Shown: positions 16,383 to 27,348 of the stretch, one piece after another
How the letters are laid out: each line of letters opens with the position of its first letter
Position numbering within the stretch: position 1 is the first letter of the stretch
Origin: Pseudomonas paeninsulae
Lineage (GTDB): Bacteria > Pseudomonadota > Gammaproteobacteria > Pseudomonadales > Pseudomonadaceae
Assembly (NCBI RefSeq): GCF_035621475.1
Contig: NZ_CP141799.1
Location: 3,522,501 to 3,586,500, forward strand
DNA length: 64,000 nt
Direction of reading: 5' to 3'
Made by a program: the position numbers and the translations under genes
Notes under the pieces: generated by a model
Told to the model about the DNA's origin: nothing
The model's database searches: none
Seen by the model: only the letters and a program-made list of their open reading frames with translations

Positions 16383-19300
16383 TCAGACGTTCTGCTGCTC
16401 GCCTTTCGGGTCGAAGAACACCGAACTGACGATCTCGGCCTCGATCAGGGTGCCATCTGCCAGCGGTGCGAAAACCTTCTCGCCCATGCGCTTCAAGCCG
16501 CCTTTGACCAGGGCCAGGGCAAAGCTGTAGCCCATGCTGGTGCTGTAGTAGCTGGAGGTCACGTGGCCGACCATGCTCATCGGAATCGCCTGCTTGGCGT
16601 CGAACACCAGCTGTGCGCCTTCCGGCAGCACCGCACTGGTGTTGACCGGCTTGAGGCCGACCAGCTGCTTGCGGTCTGCCTTGGTGCAGTCTTCACGGTT
16701 CATCCCGCGCCAGCCGATCCAGGAGAAAGGTTTAGTGCGACCGACACACCAGCCCATGTTGAGGTCGTCCGGGGTCACCGAACCGTCGGTCTCCTGACCG
16801 ACGATGATGAAGCCCTTCTCGGCTCGCAGCACGTGCATGGTCTCGGTGCCGTACGGGGTCAAGTTGTACTTCTTGCCTGCCGCGACGATTTTTTCCAACA
16901 CGCCCATGGCGTAGTCGGCCTGCACGTTGACTTCGTACGACAGCTCACCGGTAAAGGAGATGCGGAACACCCGCGCCGGCACGCCGCCGACCTGGCCTTC
17001 CTTCCAGGTCATGAACGGGAAGGCGTCCTTGTCCAGGTCGATGTCGCTGACCTCGGCCAGCAGCTTGCGGCTGTTGGGGCCGGACAGGGTCATGGTCGCC
17101 CAGTGGTCGGTGACCGAGGTGAAGTACACCTTGAGCTCCGGCCACTCGGTCTGCTGGTAGATTTCCAGCCACTGCATGACGCGCGCAGCGCCGCCGGTGG
17201 TGGTGGTCATGACGAAGTGGTTATCGGCCATACAGGCGGTCACGCCGTCGTCGAAGACCATGCCGTCTTCCTTGCACATCAGGCCGTAACGGGCCTTACC
17301 GACGTCCAGCTTGGTCCAGGCGTTGGTGTACACGCGGTTGAGGAACTCGCGCGCATCCGGGCCCTGGATGTCGATCTTGCCCAGGGTCGAGGCATCGAGC
17401 AGGCCGACGCTGTCGCGTACCGCCTTGCACTCGCGGCCGACGGCGGCGTGCATGTCTTCACCGGCCTTGGGGAAGTACCAGGGGCGCTTCCACTGACCGA
17501 CGTCCTCGAACTCGGCGCCATTTTTCAGGTGCCAGCTGTGCAGCGCGGTGTAACGCACCGGGTCGAACAACGCACCGCAGTTACGTCCGGCCACGGCGCC
17601 GAAGGTCACCGGGGTGTAGTTCGGGCGGAACATGGTGGTGCCCATCTGCGGGATGCTGATGCCCAGCGAACGCGCGGCAATCGCCAGCCCGTTGATGTTG
17701 CCCAGCTTGCCCTGATCGGTACCGAAGCCCAGCGCGGTGTAGCGCTTGACGTGCTCGACCGACTCGAAGCCCTCGCGGGTGGCCAGTTCGATACCGGCCG
17801 CGGTGACGTCGTTCTGCTGGTCGACGAATTGCTTTGGCGCCCGTGCGGTCGGTTTTTCGTGCGGTACCTGGAACAGCGCGATGCTCGGCTCTTCGTGACG
17901 GCCGAAGACTTTCGGCAGTTCGCCCGAGACCGGGGTAAAGCCCGCGTCGGCAGACGCCTTGGCGCCGGCTTCGAAACCGTCGGCGAGCACATCGCCGAGG
18001 GCGAACACGCCGTTCATGGCACCGGCGCAGACGCGCGCCTGGAAACCTTCACCCGGCACGAAACCGAGGATGTCTTCGCGCCAGGTCGGCTTGCCGCCCA
18101 GGTGCGAGGCCAGGTGCACCACCGGGCTGTAACCGCCGGAGCTGGCGACCAGGTCGCACTCCAACCATTCGCCGGGGCTGGTGACTTTATGTGCCTGCGG
18201 ATCGATCGCCGCGACGCGCGCCGCGCTGACGCGCTTGCTGCCACGCACTTCGATCACCGCACTGCCGGTCAGGACGCGCAGGCCCTTGGCCCGTGCTTCT
18301 TCGACCCAGGCACCCTTGGGATTGGGCCGGGCGTCGGCGATGGCGACCACCTTGATCCCGGCTTCCAGGCAGTCCAGCGCCACGCGGTAGGCGTAATCGT
18401 TGGTGGTCGACAGCACCAGCTGCTTGCCCGGGGCCACGCCGTAACGGCGCACATAGGTGGACACCGCGCCGGCCAGCATGTTGCCGGGCACGTCGTTGTT
18501 GCCATACACCAGCGGACGCTCGTGGGCGCCGGCGGCCAGGACCACGCGCTTGGCACGCACACGGTGCAGGCGCTGACGCACCTCGCCCATCGGTGCGGCA
18601 TCACCGAGGTGATCGGTGCGCCGCTCGTGGATGGTGAGGAAGTTGTGATCGTGATAACCGTGCACGGTCGAGCGCGGCAACAGGGTGACTTCCGGCATCT
18701 TCTGCAGTTCGGCGAGGGTCTTGGCCACCCAATCGGCGGCCGGTTTGCCATCGAGGCTTTCACGGCTGTCGAGCAGATGACCGCCAAACTCTTCCTGCTC
18801 GTCGGCCAGAATCACCCGTGCACCGCTACGCCCGGCAGCCAATGCGGCGGCCAGACCGGCGGCGCCGCCACCGACCACCAGCACGTCGCAGTGCTGGTTC
18901 AGGTAGTCGTAGCTGTCCGGATCGTTTTCCTTCGGCGCGCGGCCCAAGCCAGCCGCCTTACGGATGTACTTCTCGTAGGTCAGCCAGAGGTTCTGCGGGT
19001 ACATGAAGGTCTTGTAATAGAACCCCGGCGGCATCATCTGCCCACCGACCTTGCCGAGAATGCCCATCAGGTCATTGTTGACGCTCGGCCAGCCGTTCAC
19101 GCTGTTGGCCACCAGGCCGCTGTACAGGGCCTGCTGGGTGGCGCGCACGTTGGGGATCTGAGTCGCTTCGCTGGCGCCGATCTGCAGCACCGCGTTGGGC
19201 TCTTCGGCGCCGGCGGCGACGATGCCGCGCGGACGCGAGTACTTGAAGCTACGACCGACGACGTCGACGCCGTTGGCCAGCAACGCGGCGGCCAGGGTGT

Positions 19301-19400
19301 CGCCGCTGAAACCCTGATAGCTCTCACCGTTGAAGGTGAAGGTCAAAGGCTGGTTGCGGTTGATCCGGCCACCCTTGCTCAGGCGATTGATCTGACTCAT
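16383..19400 (-). CDS. soxA: Sarcosine oxidase alpha subunit
   Basis: The protein has 1005 residues. The N-terminal 2Fe-2S-like domain (about residues 18-105, with PRGIVAAGAEEPNA) has lost its cluster cysteines, as is usual for SoxA. A nucleotide-binding oxidoreductase region follows (about 168-580, CDVLVVGGGAAGLAAALAAG), then a C-terminal aminomethyltransferase/GcvT-like domain (about 600-1000, TAWTKLDVGKARYGLMCKED and FTGELSYEVNVQADYAMGVL). SoxA binds NAD+ and passes the methylene group to tetrahydrofolate. With SoxB, SoxD and SoxG it converts sarcosine to glycine, 5,10-methylene-THF and H2O2. It overlaps soxD by 4 bases. The 1048-codon frame on the other strand is a shadow. Confidence 0.97.
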   Translation of the reverse strand: MSQINRLSKGGRINRNQPLTFTFNGESYQGFSGDTLAAALLANGVDVVGRSFKYSRPRGIVAAGAEEPNAVLQIGASEATQIPNVRATQQALYSGLVANSVNGWPSVNNDLMGILGKVGGQMMPPGFYYKTFMYPQNLWLTYEKYIRKAAGLGRAPKENDPDSYDYLNQHCDVLVVGGGAAGLAAALAAGRSGARVILADEQEEFGGHLLDSRESLDGKPAADWVAKTLAELQKMPEVTLLPRSTVHGYHDHNFLTIHERRTDHLGDAAPMGEVRQRLHRVRAKRVVLAAGAHERPLVYGNNDVPGNMLAGAVSTYVRRYGVAPGKQLVLSTTNDYAYRVALDCLEAGIKVVAIADARPNPKGAWVEEARAKGLRVLTGSAVIEVRGSKRVSAARVAAIDPQAHKVTSPGEWLECDLVASSGGYSPVVHLASHLGGKPTWREDILGFVPGEGFQARVCAGAMNGVFALGDVLADGFEAGAKASADAGFTPVSGELPKVFGRHEEPSIALFQVPHEKPTARAPKQFVDQQNDVTAAGIELATREGFESVEHVKRYTALGFGTDQGKLGNINGLAIAARSLGISIPQMGTTMFRPNYTPVTFGAVAGRNCGALFDPVRYTALHSWHLKNGAEFEDVGQWKRPWYFPKAGEDMHAAVGRECKAVRDSVGLLDASTLGKIDIQGPDAREFLNRVYTNAWTKLDVGKARYGLMCKEDGMVFDDGVTACMADNHFVMTTTTGGAARVMQWLEIYQQTEWPELKVYFTSVTDHWATMTLSGPNSRKLLAEVSDIDLDKDAFPFMTWKEGQVGGVPARVFRISFTGELSYEVNVQADYAMGVLEKIVAAGKKYNLTPYGTETMHVLRAEKGFIIVGQETDGSVTPDDLNMGWCVGRTKPFSWIGWRGMNREDCTKADRKQLVGLKPVNTSAVLPEGAQLVFDAKQAIPMSMVGHVTSSYYSTSMGYSFALALVKGGLKRMGEKVFAPLADGTLIEAEIVSSVFFDPKGEQQNV

Positions 19401-19726
19401 GCCTTTTCTCCTGCCGCACGGCTGGGCTGCTTCGCACTGTTCGGCTTAGCGGTCACGCTCGGCTTTTCGCCAATCTTGTAGGTTTCGAAAATTTCGTAGC
19501 TGATGGTGTCGCGCGTGGCATTGAAGTACTGCCGGCAACCGGCCGCGTGAATCCATAGCTCGTGGTGAATGCCGCGCGGGTTGTCGCGGAAGAACAGGTA
19601 CTCGCCCCACTCCGCATCGGTGCAGGCATTCGGGTCCAGCGGGCGCGGGATGTGCGCCTGGCCGGCCGAGTGGAATTCCTCTTCGGAGCGCAGCTCGCCA
19701 CAATGGGGACAGAAGATGTTCAGCAT
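19397..19726 (-). CDS. soxD: Sarcosine oxidase delta subunit
   Basis: The protein has 109 residues. Its zinc site is visible: MLNIFCPHCGELRSEEEF gives the Cys pair, and IHAAGCRQYFNATRDTISYE gives the His and Cys. SoxD is the small zinc-binding structural subunit. The stop overlaps the soxA start (ATGA type), and soxB lies 15 bases upstream. Confidence 0.95.
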   Translation of the reverse strand: MLNIFCPHCGELRSEEEFHSAGQAHIPRPLDPNACTDAEWGEYLFFRDNPRGIHHELWIHAAGCRQYFNATRDTISYEIFETYKIGEKPSVTAKPNSAKQPSRAAGEKA

Positions 19727-19741
19727 GTCGGATTTCTCCTG

Positions 19742-20992
19742 TTAGTGGGCGACGCCGGCAGCGCCGTGCTCGTCGATCAAGGCGCCGTTGTAGAAACGGT
19801 CCATGGCGAAGGGTTTGGCCAGTGCATGCATCTCGCCTTTGGCCAGGCTGGCGGCGAATACGTGGCCGGAACCCGGGGTGGCCTTGAAGCCGCCGGTACC
19901 CCAACCGCAGTTGAAGAACAGGTTCGGCACCGGGGTCTTGCTGATGATCGGGCAAGCGTCCGGCGTGGTGTCGACGATGCCGCCCCACTGGCGGTTCATG
20001 CGCACCCGCGAGAGCACCGGGAACAGCTCGACGATCGCCTGCAGGGTGTGTTCGATGGTCGGGTAGGAGCCGCGCTGGCCGTAACCGACGTAACCGTCGA
20101 TACCGGCACCGATGACCAGGTCACCCTTGTCCGACTGGCTGATATAGCCGTGGACCGCGTTGGACATGATCACGCTGTCGATGATCGGTTTGATCGGCTC
20201 GGACACCAGCGCCTGCAGCGGGTGCGACTCGATCGGCAGGCGGAAACCGGCCTGCTTGGCCATGTGCCCGGAGTTACCGGCGGTGACCACGCCGACGCGC
20301 TTGCCGCCGATGAAGCCCTTGTTGGTTTCCACGCCGATGCACACGCCGTTTTCCTTGCGAAAACCGGTCACTTCGGTCTGCTGGATCAGGTCGACGCCCA
20401 GGGCATCGGCGGCACGGGCATAGCCCCAGGCCACGGCATCGTGACGGGCCACGCCGCCGCGCCGTTGCAGGGACGCGCCCATCACCGGGTAACGGGTGTT
20501 CTTGCTGCAATCCATGTACGGGATCAGTTCCTCGACCTGCTTGGCATTGAGCACCTCGCCATCGATACCGTTGAGGCGGTTGGCGCCGACCCGGCGTTCG
20601 ATGTCGCGCATGTCTTGCAGAGAATGACCGAGGTTGAACACGCCGCGCTGGGAGAACATCACGTTGTAGTTGATGTCCTGCGACAGGCCTTCCCACAACT
20701 TCATGGCGTGCTCGTAGAGGTGCGCCGATTCGTCCCACAGGTAGTTGGAACGCACGATGGTGGTGTTGCGCGCGGTGTTACCGCCGCCCAGCCAACCCTT
20801 CTCGATCACCGCGACGTTCTTCACGCCGAATTCTTTGGCCAGGTAGTAGGCCGTGGCCAGGCCATGGCCGCCGCCGCCGACGATGATCACGTCGTAGACC
20901 GGCTTGGGTGTCGGCGTGCGCCACATGCGCTGCCAGTTTTCGTGGTGGCTGAAGGAGTGCTTGAGCAGGCCGAAGCCGGAATAACGTTGCAT
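19742..20992 (-). CDS. soxB: Sarcosine oxidase beta subunit
   Basis: The protein has 416 residues, the usual family length. The FAD-binding motif YDVIIVGGGGHGLATAYYLA lies at about residues 33-52. The His in GGVARHDAVAWGYARAADAL is where FMN is covalently bound in known heterotetrameric oxidases. GSGHVFAASLAKGEMH closes the FAD domain. This subunit oxidises sarcosine and passes electrons to FMN, which reduces O2 to H2O2. It is the first sox gene and lies 120 bases after glyA, with a palindromic repeat between them. Confidence 0.97.
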   Translation of the reverse strand: MQRYSGFGLLKHSFSHHENWQRMWRTPTPKPVYDVIIVGGGGHGLATAYYLAKEFGVKNVAVIEKGWLGGGNTARNTTIVRSNYLWDESAHLYEHAMKLWEGLSQDINYNVMFSQRGVFNLGHSLQDMRDIERRVGANRLNGIDGEVLNAKQVEELIPYMDCSKNTRYPVMGASLQRRGGVARHDAVAWGYARAADALGVDLIQQTEVTGFRKENGVCIGVETNKGFIGGKRVGVVTAGNSGHMAKQAGFRLPIESHPLQALVSEPIKPIIDSVIMSNAVHGYISQSDKGDLVIGAGIDGYVGYGQRGSYPTIEHTLQAIVELFPVLSRVRMNRQWGGIVDTTPDACPIISKTPVPNLFFNCGWGTGGFKATPGSGHVFAASLAKGEMHALAKPFAMDRFYNGALIDEHGAAGVAH

Positions 20993-21029
20993 GGGGATGC
21001 TCCTGAAACGGAAAGCTGGAACCTTGTCT

Positions 21030-21099
21030 GTAGGAGCGGGCCATGCCCGCGATCTCTACACTTCGCGGGCATGGGACTTGGCGTCCCCCCCGCTCCTAC
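21030..21099. repeat. REP-like palindromic repeat (copy 2)
   Basis: GTAGGAGCGGGCCATGCCCG...CGCGGGCATGGGA...CGCTCCTAC: two nested mirrored arms. It is close in sequence to 487-554. It sits between glyA and soxB and could tune the relative amounts of their transcripts. Confidence 0.75.
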
Positions 21100-21112
21100 C
21101 GGATCATTGCTT

Positions 21113-22366
<1,254 letters not shown>

Positions 22367-22826
22367 CTCGAATCTCCCTGCGACGGTATTGGGTCGCCTG
22401 TTGTTATTGATCAGAACGCACCTCCAACCCCACTCCCGTCTGGGAACCATCACCTGGCGCATCGCTTTGCGCATCGGCTGGATAGGTAACGCCTGTTGCC
22501 GCAGATTGTGCGAAATGCAACTGGGTGTCGTTTGCTCATTTCCGACGTGAACGTGTTCAAACAGGTATGGCAGCCGCGGCTGTTGACGAAAGCGGGGTTC
22601 ACCGCAACGAACCCGGTCGCTGTCGCGGTGACAGGTCAACCGATTTGCGCCTGTGCCGCAGCAGTGGACAATGCCCCAGGCCGATCAAAGCGCTCTGCAA
22701 TGAGTGTAAGATTGCAGCAGGCGCAGGTGTTCCGCTGACGCCCAACAACAATAAATCGCACAGTTGCCCTGCTGCCGGCCCATGGCCTGCCAGCAATCGG
22801 GCGCGGTTGCAGTGGAGGAGGAAAAA
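22367..22826. other. Divergent promoter region of the glyA-sox operon and its regulator
   Basis: 460 bases between divergent starts. No glycine riboswitch is recognisable. A dyad GTCG-N12-CGAC at 22527-22546 (TGTCGTTTGC...TTCCGACG) is a candidate site for the adjacent regulator, but this is weak. The window also shows the in-frame upstream extension of glyA, which I reject as coding. Confidence 0.4.
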
Positions 22827-23843
22827 ATGGCACAAGCATCGCCCCCCTTGGCACCGGCCGAGCGCCCGCCTGTCGCGATGCCGGCCCCGCGGGTGAAAAC
22901 CTTTGGTTTCCTGCTGAGCCCAAACTTCACCACGATCGGCTTCGCCTGTGCGATCGAGACACTGCGCATGGCCAACATGGCCGCTAAACGCACCCTCTAT
23001 CGAACCCTGTTGATCGCCGCCGACCATGAGCCAGTACGCGCCAGCAACGGCATGTGCGTGGTACCGGACCACTCCATCACCGACGCCCCCGAGCTGGACG
23101 CCCTGTTCGTGGTCGGCGCCAACCCGATTCCGCTGAAGAACGACCGTAACCTGCTCGACTGGCTACGCAAACTGTCTGAGCACCATGTGCCACTGGGCGG
23201 CATCTGCACCGGCAGCCACCTGCTGGCCAGCGCGAATCTGCTCAAGGGCTACCGCTGCACCATCCACTGGGAAGACATCGAGCAGCTCAAGGACAAGTTC
23301 CCCGGCATCATCATCTCCAATCAGCTGTTCGAGCTGGACCGCGACCGCTACACCTGCTCCGGCGGCACCGCCTCCATGGACATGACCCTGCAACTGATCG
23401 CGCGCGAACCGGACGGCGTGGAGATCGCCACCCAGGCCGCCGAGCTGCTGCTCTGCGACCGCATGCGCGGCTCCCGCGAACAGCAGCGCGTGCCTTTGCG
23501 GCAGAAGCTCGGCAACGCTCAGCCGAAGCTGAGCCAGATAGTCGCGATCATGGAGGCCAACCTGGAGGAGCCGCTGGAGCTGGAGGAACTCGCTCAACTC
23601 AACGAGATGTCGGTACGCCAACTGGAGCGACTGTTTCACAAATATCTAGAGCGCAAGCCAGGCCAGTACTACCTGGAACTGCGCCTGAACCGCGCTCGCG
23701 ATTTGCTTCTGCGTAGCGATGCGCAAGTGCGCGACATCGCCCTGTCCTGTGGCTTTGCCTCCCCGGCGCACTTCTCCAAGTGTTACAGCCGCCTCTTCGG
23801 CCACTCGCCACGCGGCGAACGCAAGCAGAGCGCCTTGACCTGA
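22827..23843 (+). CDS. GlxA-type AraC-family regulator (SouR/GbdR type)
   Basis: The start is the ATG at 22827 with GGAGGAGG 5 bases upstream, giving 338 residues; the frame 21 codons longer lacks a site. Residues 25-200 form a DJ-1/PfpI-like domain (GFLLSPNFTTIGFACAIETL, PLGGICTGSHLLASANLL, CSGGTASMDMTLQLIA). Residues 230-330 form the AraC HTH pair (ELEELAQLNEMSVRQLERLF, DIALSCGFASPAHFSKCYSR). Regulators of this class control choline, betaine, sarcosine and arginine catabolism in Pseudomonas. GbdR and SouR drive glyA1-soxBDAG in P. aeruginosa. Divergence from glyA supports that job, but I cannot tell which orthologue it is. Confidence 0.88.
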   Translation: MAQASPPLAPAERPPVAMPAPRVKTFGFLLSPNFTTIGFACAIETLRMANMAAKRTLYRTLLIAADHEPVRASNGMCVVPDHSITDAPELDALFVVGANPIPLKNDRNLLDWLRKLSEHHVPLGGICTGSHLLASANLLKGYRCTIHWEDIEQLKDKFPGIIISNQLFELDRDRYTCSGGTASMDMTLQLIAREPDGVEIATQAAELLLCDRMRGSREQQRVPLRQKLGNAQPKLSQIVAIMEANLEEPLELEELAQLNEMSVRQLERLFHKYLERKPGQYYLELRLNRARDLLLRSDAQVRDIALSCGFASPAHFSKCYSRLFGHSPRGERKQSALT

Positions 23844-23877
23844 CGGAAGCTGCCCACTCGCCAATCGCGCACCACAC

Positions 23878-25764
23878 TCACACGCTGAAACGCCCCAGCA
23901 AATGATCCTGCTGGGCCACCTGCTCGACCATCACGTTGCATTGCCCAACTTGCTGCTGGGCGCCGGCCGCCACCAGATGGCTGATGTCGCGGATGTTAGT
24001 GGTATTGCGGTTGATTTCCTCAGCAGTAGCGCTCTGCTGCTCGGCAGCAGTGGCAATCTGCAAGTTCATGTCGTTGATGCGGCCGATCGCCTCGCGGATA
24101 CGCTCTAGCATGTGGTTGGCGGCGCCAGCATCGTCGGCGGTCTGGCTAGCGCTGTCGCGGCTTTGCTGCATGCGCGACTCGACCTGTTTCACCCCGTTCT
24201 GCAACTGGTCGATCATCTGGCGGATTTCCTGGGTGGATTGCTGGGTACGCGAAGCCAACGAACGCACCTCATCGGCCACCACGGCAAAACCCCGTCCCGA
24301 CTCACCGGCCCGCGCCGCCTCAATGGCAGCATTGAGGGCAAGCAGGTTGGTCTGCTCGGCGATGCTGGTGATCACCGCGAGAATCGACTCGATACTGTCA
24401 CTGAGCCTGGCCAGTTCGTTGATCGCCTGACTGGTGTCATCCATGTCAGCGGCCAGGCGCATGATCGCCGCACTGGACTGCGAGACCAGGCTGACGCCAC
24501 TCTCGGTCGCCTCACTGGCGGCGCTGGCCGCCTGAGCTGCGGCCTGTGCATTACAGGCAACGTCCTCCGCGGTGCTGGCCATCTCCTGCATGGCCGTCGC
24601 CAGCTGATCCAGTTCCAGCAATTGCTGCTGCAGGCGGCTGGCGGCCTGACTGGCTTCGCTGGAGGTCTCACTACTGCTGGCGCGAACCTGCTGGGAACTG
24701 CTCATCACGTCGCCAATCAGCCCCTGCAGGCTGTGTAGAAAGCGGTTGAACTCCTCGCCGACCTGGGCGATTTCATCGTTGCCATGGATCGGCAGGCGTT
24801 GGGTCAGATCACCCTGACCGCCGTTGACCTCGCGCAACGAAGCCCGCAGCTGCAACAGCGGCCGCAACAGACGGCGCATCAGCACACCGAGCACCAGCAG
24901 GGTCAAGACCACACCGATCAGGGTACCGACCGCTGCACGCCAGCTGAGGGCATTGGCTTCGGCCATGACCTTGGTTTCATCGAGCACCACGCCGATATAC
25001 CAGTTCATCCCGCCGAGATTGCTCAGCGGCACAAAGGACACCAGCAGGTCTTGGCCATCGGCCTGAATCTCGCTGAGCGCAGGCAGCAGAGACGGGCTCT
25101 GACCGCCGAACAGGTCACCCAAGGCTTTACCGTTCAACTCGCCATTGGGGTGGGAAATGATCTGCCCGCTGCCCGCGAGCAAAAACGCATAGCCGGCACC
25201 ATTGAAGTTAAAGGTATTGATCGAGTCGGCGATGCTCTTGAGACTGATATCGCCGCCAAAGGCCCCCTTGAACTGGCCACGATCGCTGAACTTGGCCACC
25301 GCCGAGATCAAGATGTCACCGCTGCTGGCCACCGCGTAGGGCTCGGTCAGCACGGCCTTGGACGCGTCCTTGGCCTGGTCGTACCAGGGCCGTTGGCGGG
25401 CATCCCAGTCTGCCGCGGGGTGCCAGTTGGGGTCGTTGGTGATGGCTCGACCGCCCGTAGCCTCCAGGCCACCGAACATCGACAGAAACTGCGTGCCCAG
25501 CACAGGGTCGGCAAACAGCTGCTCGATTTGTGTGTCGTCGAAGTTGCGATCTAGCTGCTGCGCGGCCAAGTCGATCAACTGCAATTTGCCGTTCAACCAG
25601 TTTTCGATCTGCCGAGCCAACGCCTGGCTCGACTCGGCGATACTCGCCTGCGCTTGATCGCGCAATGTCTCGCGAACCTGGCCGATTTGCAGCAGCGACA
25701 TCAGCCCGCTGCTGATGACTAAAACCAGAGCCGCAGCCAAACCCACTTTATTACTTATTTTCAT
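23878..25764 (-). CDS. Methyl-accepting chemotaxis protein with double Cache domain
   Basis: The start at 25764 (AGGGAG upstream) gives 628 residues. TM1 is at about residues 8-28, then a periplasmic dCache_1 domain, TM2 at about 275-297 ([18 protein letters not shown]), a HAMP domain, and a cytoplasmic signalling domain with the invariant hairpin [20 protein letters not shown]. The Cache ligand region reads [15 protein letters not shown]...[13 protein letters not shown]. It has the R-x-R-P-W-Y part, but Ala stands where amino-acid receptors of the PctA type carry the key Asp. Its position between the sarcosine and creatine genes suggests an attractant such as creatine, sarcosine or betaine (inference). 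Confidence 0.93.
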   Translation of the reverse strand: MKISNKVGLAAALVLVISSGLMSLLQIGQVRETLRDQAQASIAESSQALARQIENWLNGKLQLIDLAAQQLDRNFDDTQIEQLFADPVLGTQFLSMFGGLEATGGRAITNDPNWHPAADWDARQRPWYDQAKDASKAVLTEPYAVASSGDILISAVAKFSDRGQFKGAFGGDISLKSIADSINTFNFNGAGYAFLLAGSGQIISHPNGELNGKALGDLFGGQSPSLLPALSEIQADGQDLLVSFVPLSNLGGMNWYIGVVLDETKVMAEANALSWRAAVGTLIGVVLTLLVLGVLMRRLLRPLLQLRASLREVNGGQGDLTQRLPIHGNDEIAQVGEEFNRFLHSLQGLIGDVMSSSQQVRASSSETSSEASQAASRLQQQLLELDQLATAMQEMASTAEDVACNAQAAAQAASAASEATESGVSLVSQSSAAIMRLAADMDDTSQAINELARLSDSIESILAVITSIAEQTNLLALNAAIEAARAGESGRGFAVVADEVRSLASRTQQSTQEIRQMIDQLQNGVKQVESRMQQSRDSASQTADDAGAANHMLERIREAIGRINDMNLQIATAAEQQSATAEEINRNTTNIRDISHLVAAGAQQQVGQCNVMVEQVAQQDHLLGRFSV

Positions 25765-25837
25765 CGCGTTTGAACTCCCTATGCCGCAAAAAACCGTTTT
25801 CGCTCGGCGTGACGCCGGGCGGCCACCCACACAGCAA

Positions 25838-25869
25838 AGAGCCACGGACTCTCTCGAGTCCGTGGCTCT
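25838..25869 (-). terminator. Terminator downstream of the symporter gene
   Basis: AGAGCCACGGACTC, 4 bases, then GAGTCCGTGGCTCT: a 14-bp perfect stem. On the minus strand it is followed by TTTGCTG, a modest T-tract. It lies 18 bases after the symporter stop. Confidence 0.8.
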
Positions 25870-25886
25870 GCGTTACCCGCTAAGAC

Positions 25887-27344
25887 TTACTGCCCGCGGT
25901 GCACCACTGGCACTCGAGCGCGAGTCAGCACAGACACCGTCACGTAGCAGAAGGACGAGGCCAGACAGCCGATCAGCGGCCCCTCGACCCAGCCGATATC
26001 GGTGGTCAACAGCAGCCCGCCGCTGGTGAAGAAGCCGACCAGCATGGCGGTCAGCGCCCCAGCCACATTGCCCTGCCAGAAGGTGGAAATGAACACCGGG
26101 CCGATCATCGCCGCCAGCAGGGTGCCGGAGCCGAGAATGCCCAGCCAGGACAGCATGAACGGCGGCGCGTACATCATCATCAACAGCCCCAACAGGCCCA
26201 ACGCCACCACAGCGACACGGTTGATGGTCAGCGCATGCGCCGAGTCCACTTTGGCGTGCTTGTTCAATGCCAGGCGCAGGTCATGCGAAGTCGCCGAAGC
26301 CACAGTGTGCAGCATCGAGTTGGCGGTGGACTTCATGGCGAAGATGATGAACAGGGTGATGATCCCCTGCAGCGCCGGATGCATGAAGGTCTGCAGGTAC
26401 ATCGGCATGGTATTATCCGGGTCGCTCAGTTCCGGGCCGAAGGCGCGCATGTACAGGCCGACCAGCGGAATCAGACTGAGCAACATGCCGAGAATGGCAA
26501 CATAGATACCGACCTTGTGCATCTTCACCTTTGGCTTAAAGGCCAGGAAGCGAATCGCCATGTACGGCAGCACCGCAGCGAACAGGAAGGCATAAGGCAG
26601 CACCAGGAATACCGAGCCTTTGCTTGTGCCATAAGGCGCCGCCGTGGTCGGATTGAGCAGGTTCGGATCGATGGCATTGAGGTTGCTCTGCCACAGGCCC
26701 AGATCGACGCTGGTGAACATCTGCACCATGATCACGATCGCCGCCAGTGCCATACCACAGACCATCACGGTATCGGTCCAGGCCACTGCCGCCAGGCCGC
26801 CGAGCATGGTGTAGAGGATGATCACCGAGATCATCAGCCAGGCACTGGTGGTCATCTCGATATTCAGCCAGGAGGCGCCGAGGATGCCGACCGCCTTGAT
26901 CTGGCTGACCAGGAACACCATCAGCAAGATGATGGTCATCACCGCCGACACGCCCTGCAACAGACGCCCGCCGTTACCACTGCCGTGGATCTGGCCAATG
27001 TACTCGGGGATGGTGTTGCTGCCCATGGTCAGCGCGCGCTTCTGCATGTGATTGGCGAAGAACAGCACCGCAATCATCATCGCCGGAGCGAAGAAGAAGT
27101 TACCCAGCAACTCGATGGCACCAAACTTGTACGTCACCGAGGGGGAACCCATGAAGCCCCAGCCGCTGAAGCCGGTGGCGACAATGGTACTGGCCCCGAC
27201 AAAGGCACCGAGGCTTCTACCCGCAAGGAGGAAACCACCTTCGTCGCTGTCTTTGACTTTGCGTGAGGAGAGAAAGCCGATGCCGATCATGACCCCGAAG
27301 GTAACGATCAGCAGGCACCAATTTAAGATTTCATAAAAGTCCAT
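25887..27344 (-). CDS. Sodium:solute symporter (SSS family), probable creatine/creatinine-type uptake
   Basis: The protein has 485 residues with about 13 hydrophobic segments. Typical SSS features are GGFLLAGRSLGAFVGASTIV (TM2 loop), GFSGWGFMG, TMLGGLAAVAWTDTVMV (the sodium-site helix TM5-6) and MKSTANSMLHTVASATSHDL. The first residues MDFYEILNWCLLIVTFGVMI form TM1. The substrate is not encoded in any motif I know. Linkage to creatinase, in the same orientation, suggests creatine, creatinine or sarcosine. A 37-residue membrane peptide gene lies 4 bases upstream and is probably co-translated. A terminator follows. Confidence 0.9.
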   Translation of the reverse strand: MDFYEILNWCLLIVTFGVMIGIGFLSSRKVKDSDEGGFLLAGRSLGAFVGASTIVATGFSGWGFMGSPSVTYKFGAIELLGNFFFAPAMMIAVLFFANHMQKRALTMGSNTIPEYIGQIHGSGNGGRLLQGVSAVMTIILLMVFLVSQIKAVGILGASWLNIEMTTSAWLMISVIILYTMLGGLAAVAWTDTVMVCGMALAAIVIMVQMFTSVDLGLWQSNLNAIDPNLLNPTTAAPYGTSKGSVFLVLPYAFLFAAVLPYMAIRFLAFKPKVKMHKVGIYVAILGMLLSLIPLVGLYMRAFGPELSDPDNTMPMYLQTFMHPALQGIITLFIIFAMKSTANSMLHTVASATSHDLRLALNKHAKVDSAHALTINRVAVVALGLLGLLMMMYAPPFMLSWLGILGSGTLLAAMIGPVFISTFWQGNVAGALTAMLVGFFTSGGLLLTTDIGWVEGPLIGCLASSFCYVTVSVLTRARVPVVHRGQ

Positions 27345-27348
27345 GCGC

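Noticed and set aside
16335..19481. 1048-codon open frame on the plus strand
   Set aside because: Antisense shadow of soxA; the translation is His/Gly/Val-rich without family motifs.
22367..22639. In-frame 91-codon N-terminal extension of glyA
   Set aside because: Standard GlyA length and a good ribosome site fix the start at 22366; the extension is not conserved-looking.
22367..22700. Glycine riboswitch upstream of glyA
   Set aside because: I looked for the paired aptamer core on the minus strand and found no match.
25899..27266. 455-codon His/Gln-rich frame on the plus strand
   Set aside because: Antisense of the symporter; His/Gln richness reflects reversed hydrophobic codons.
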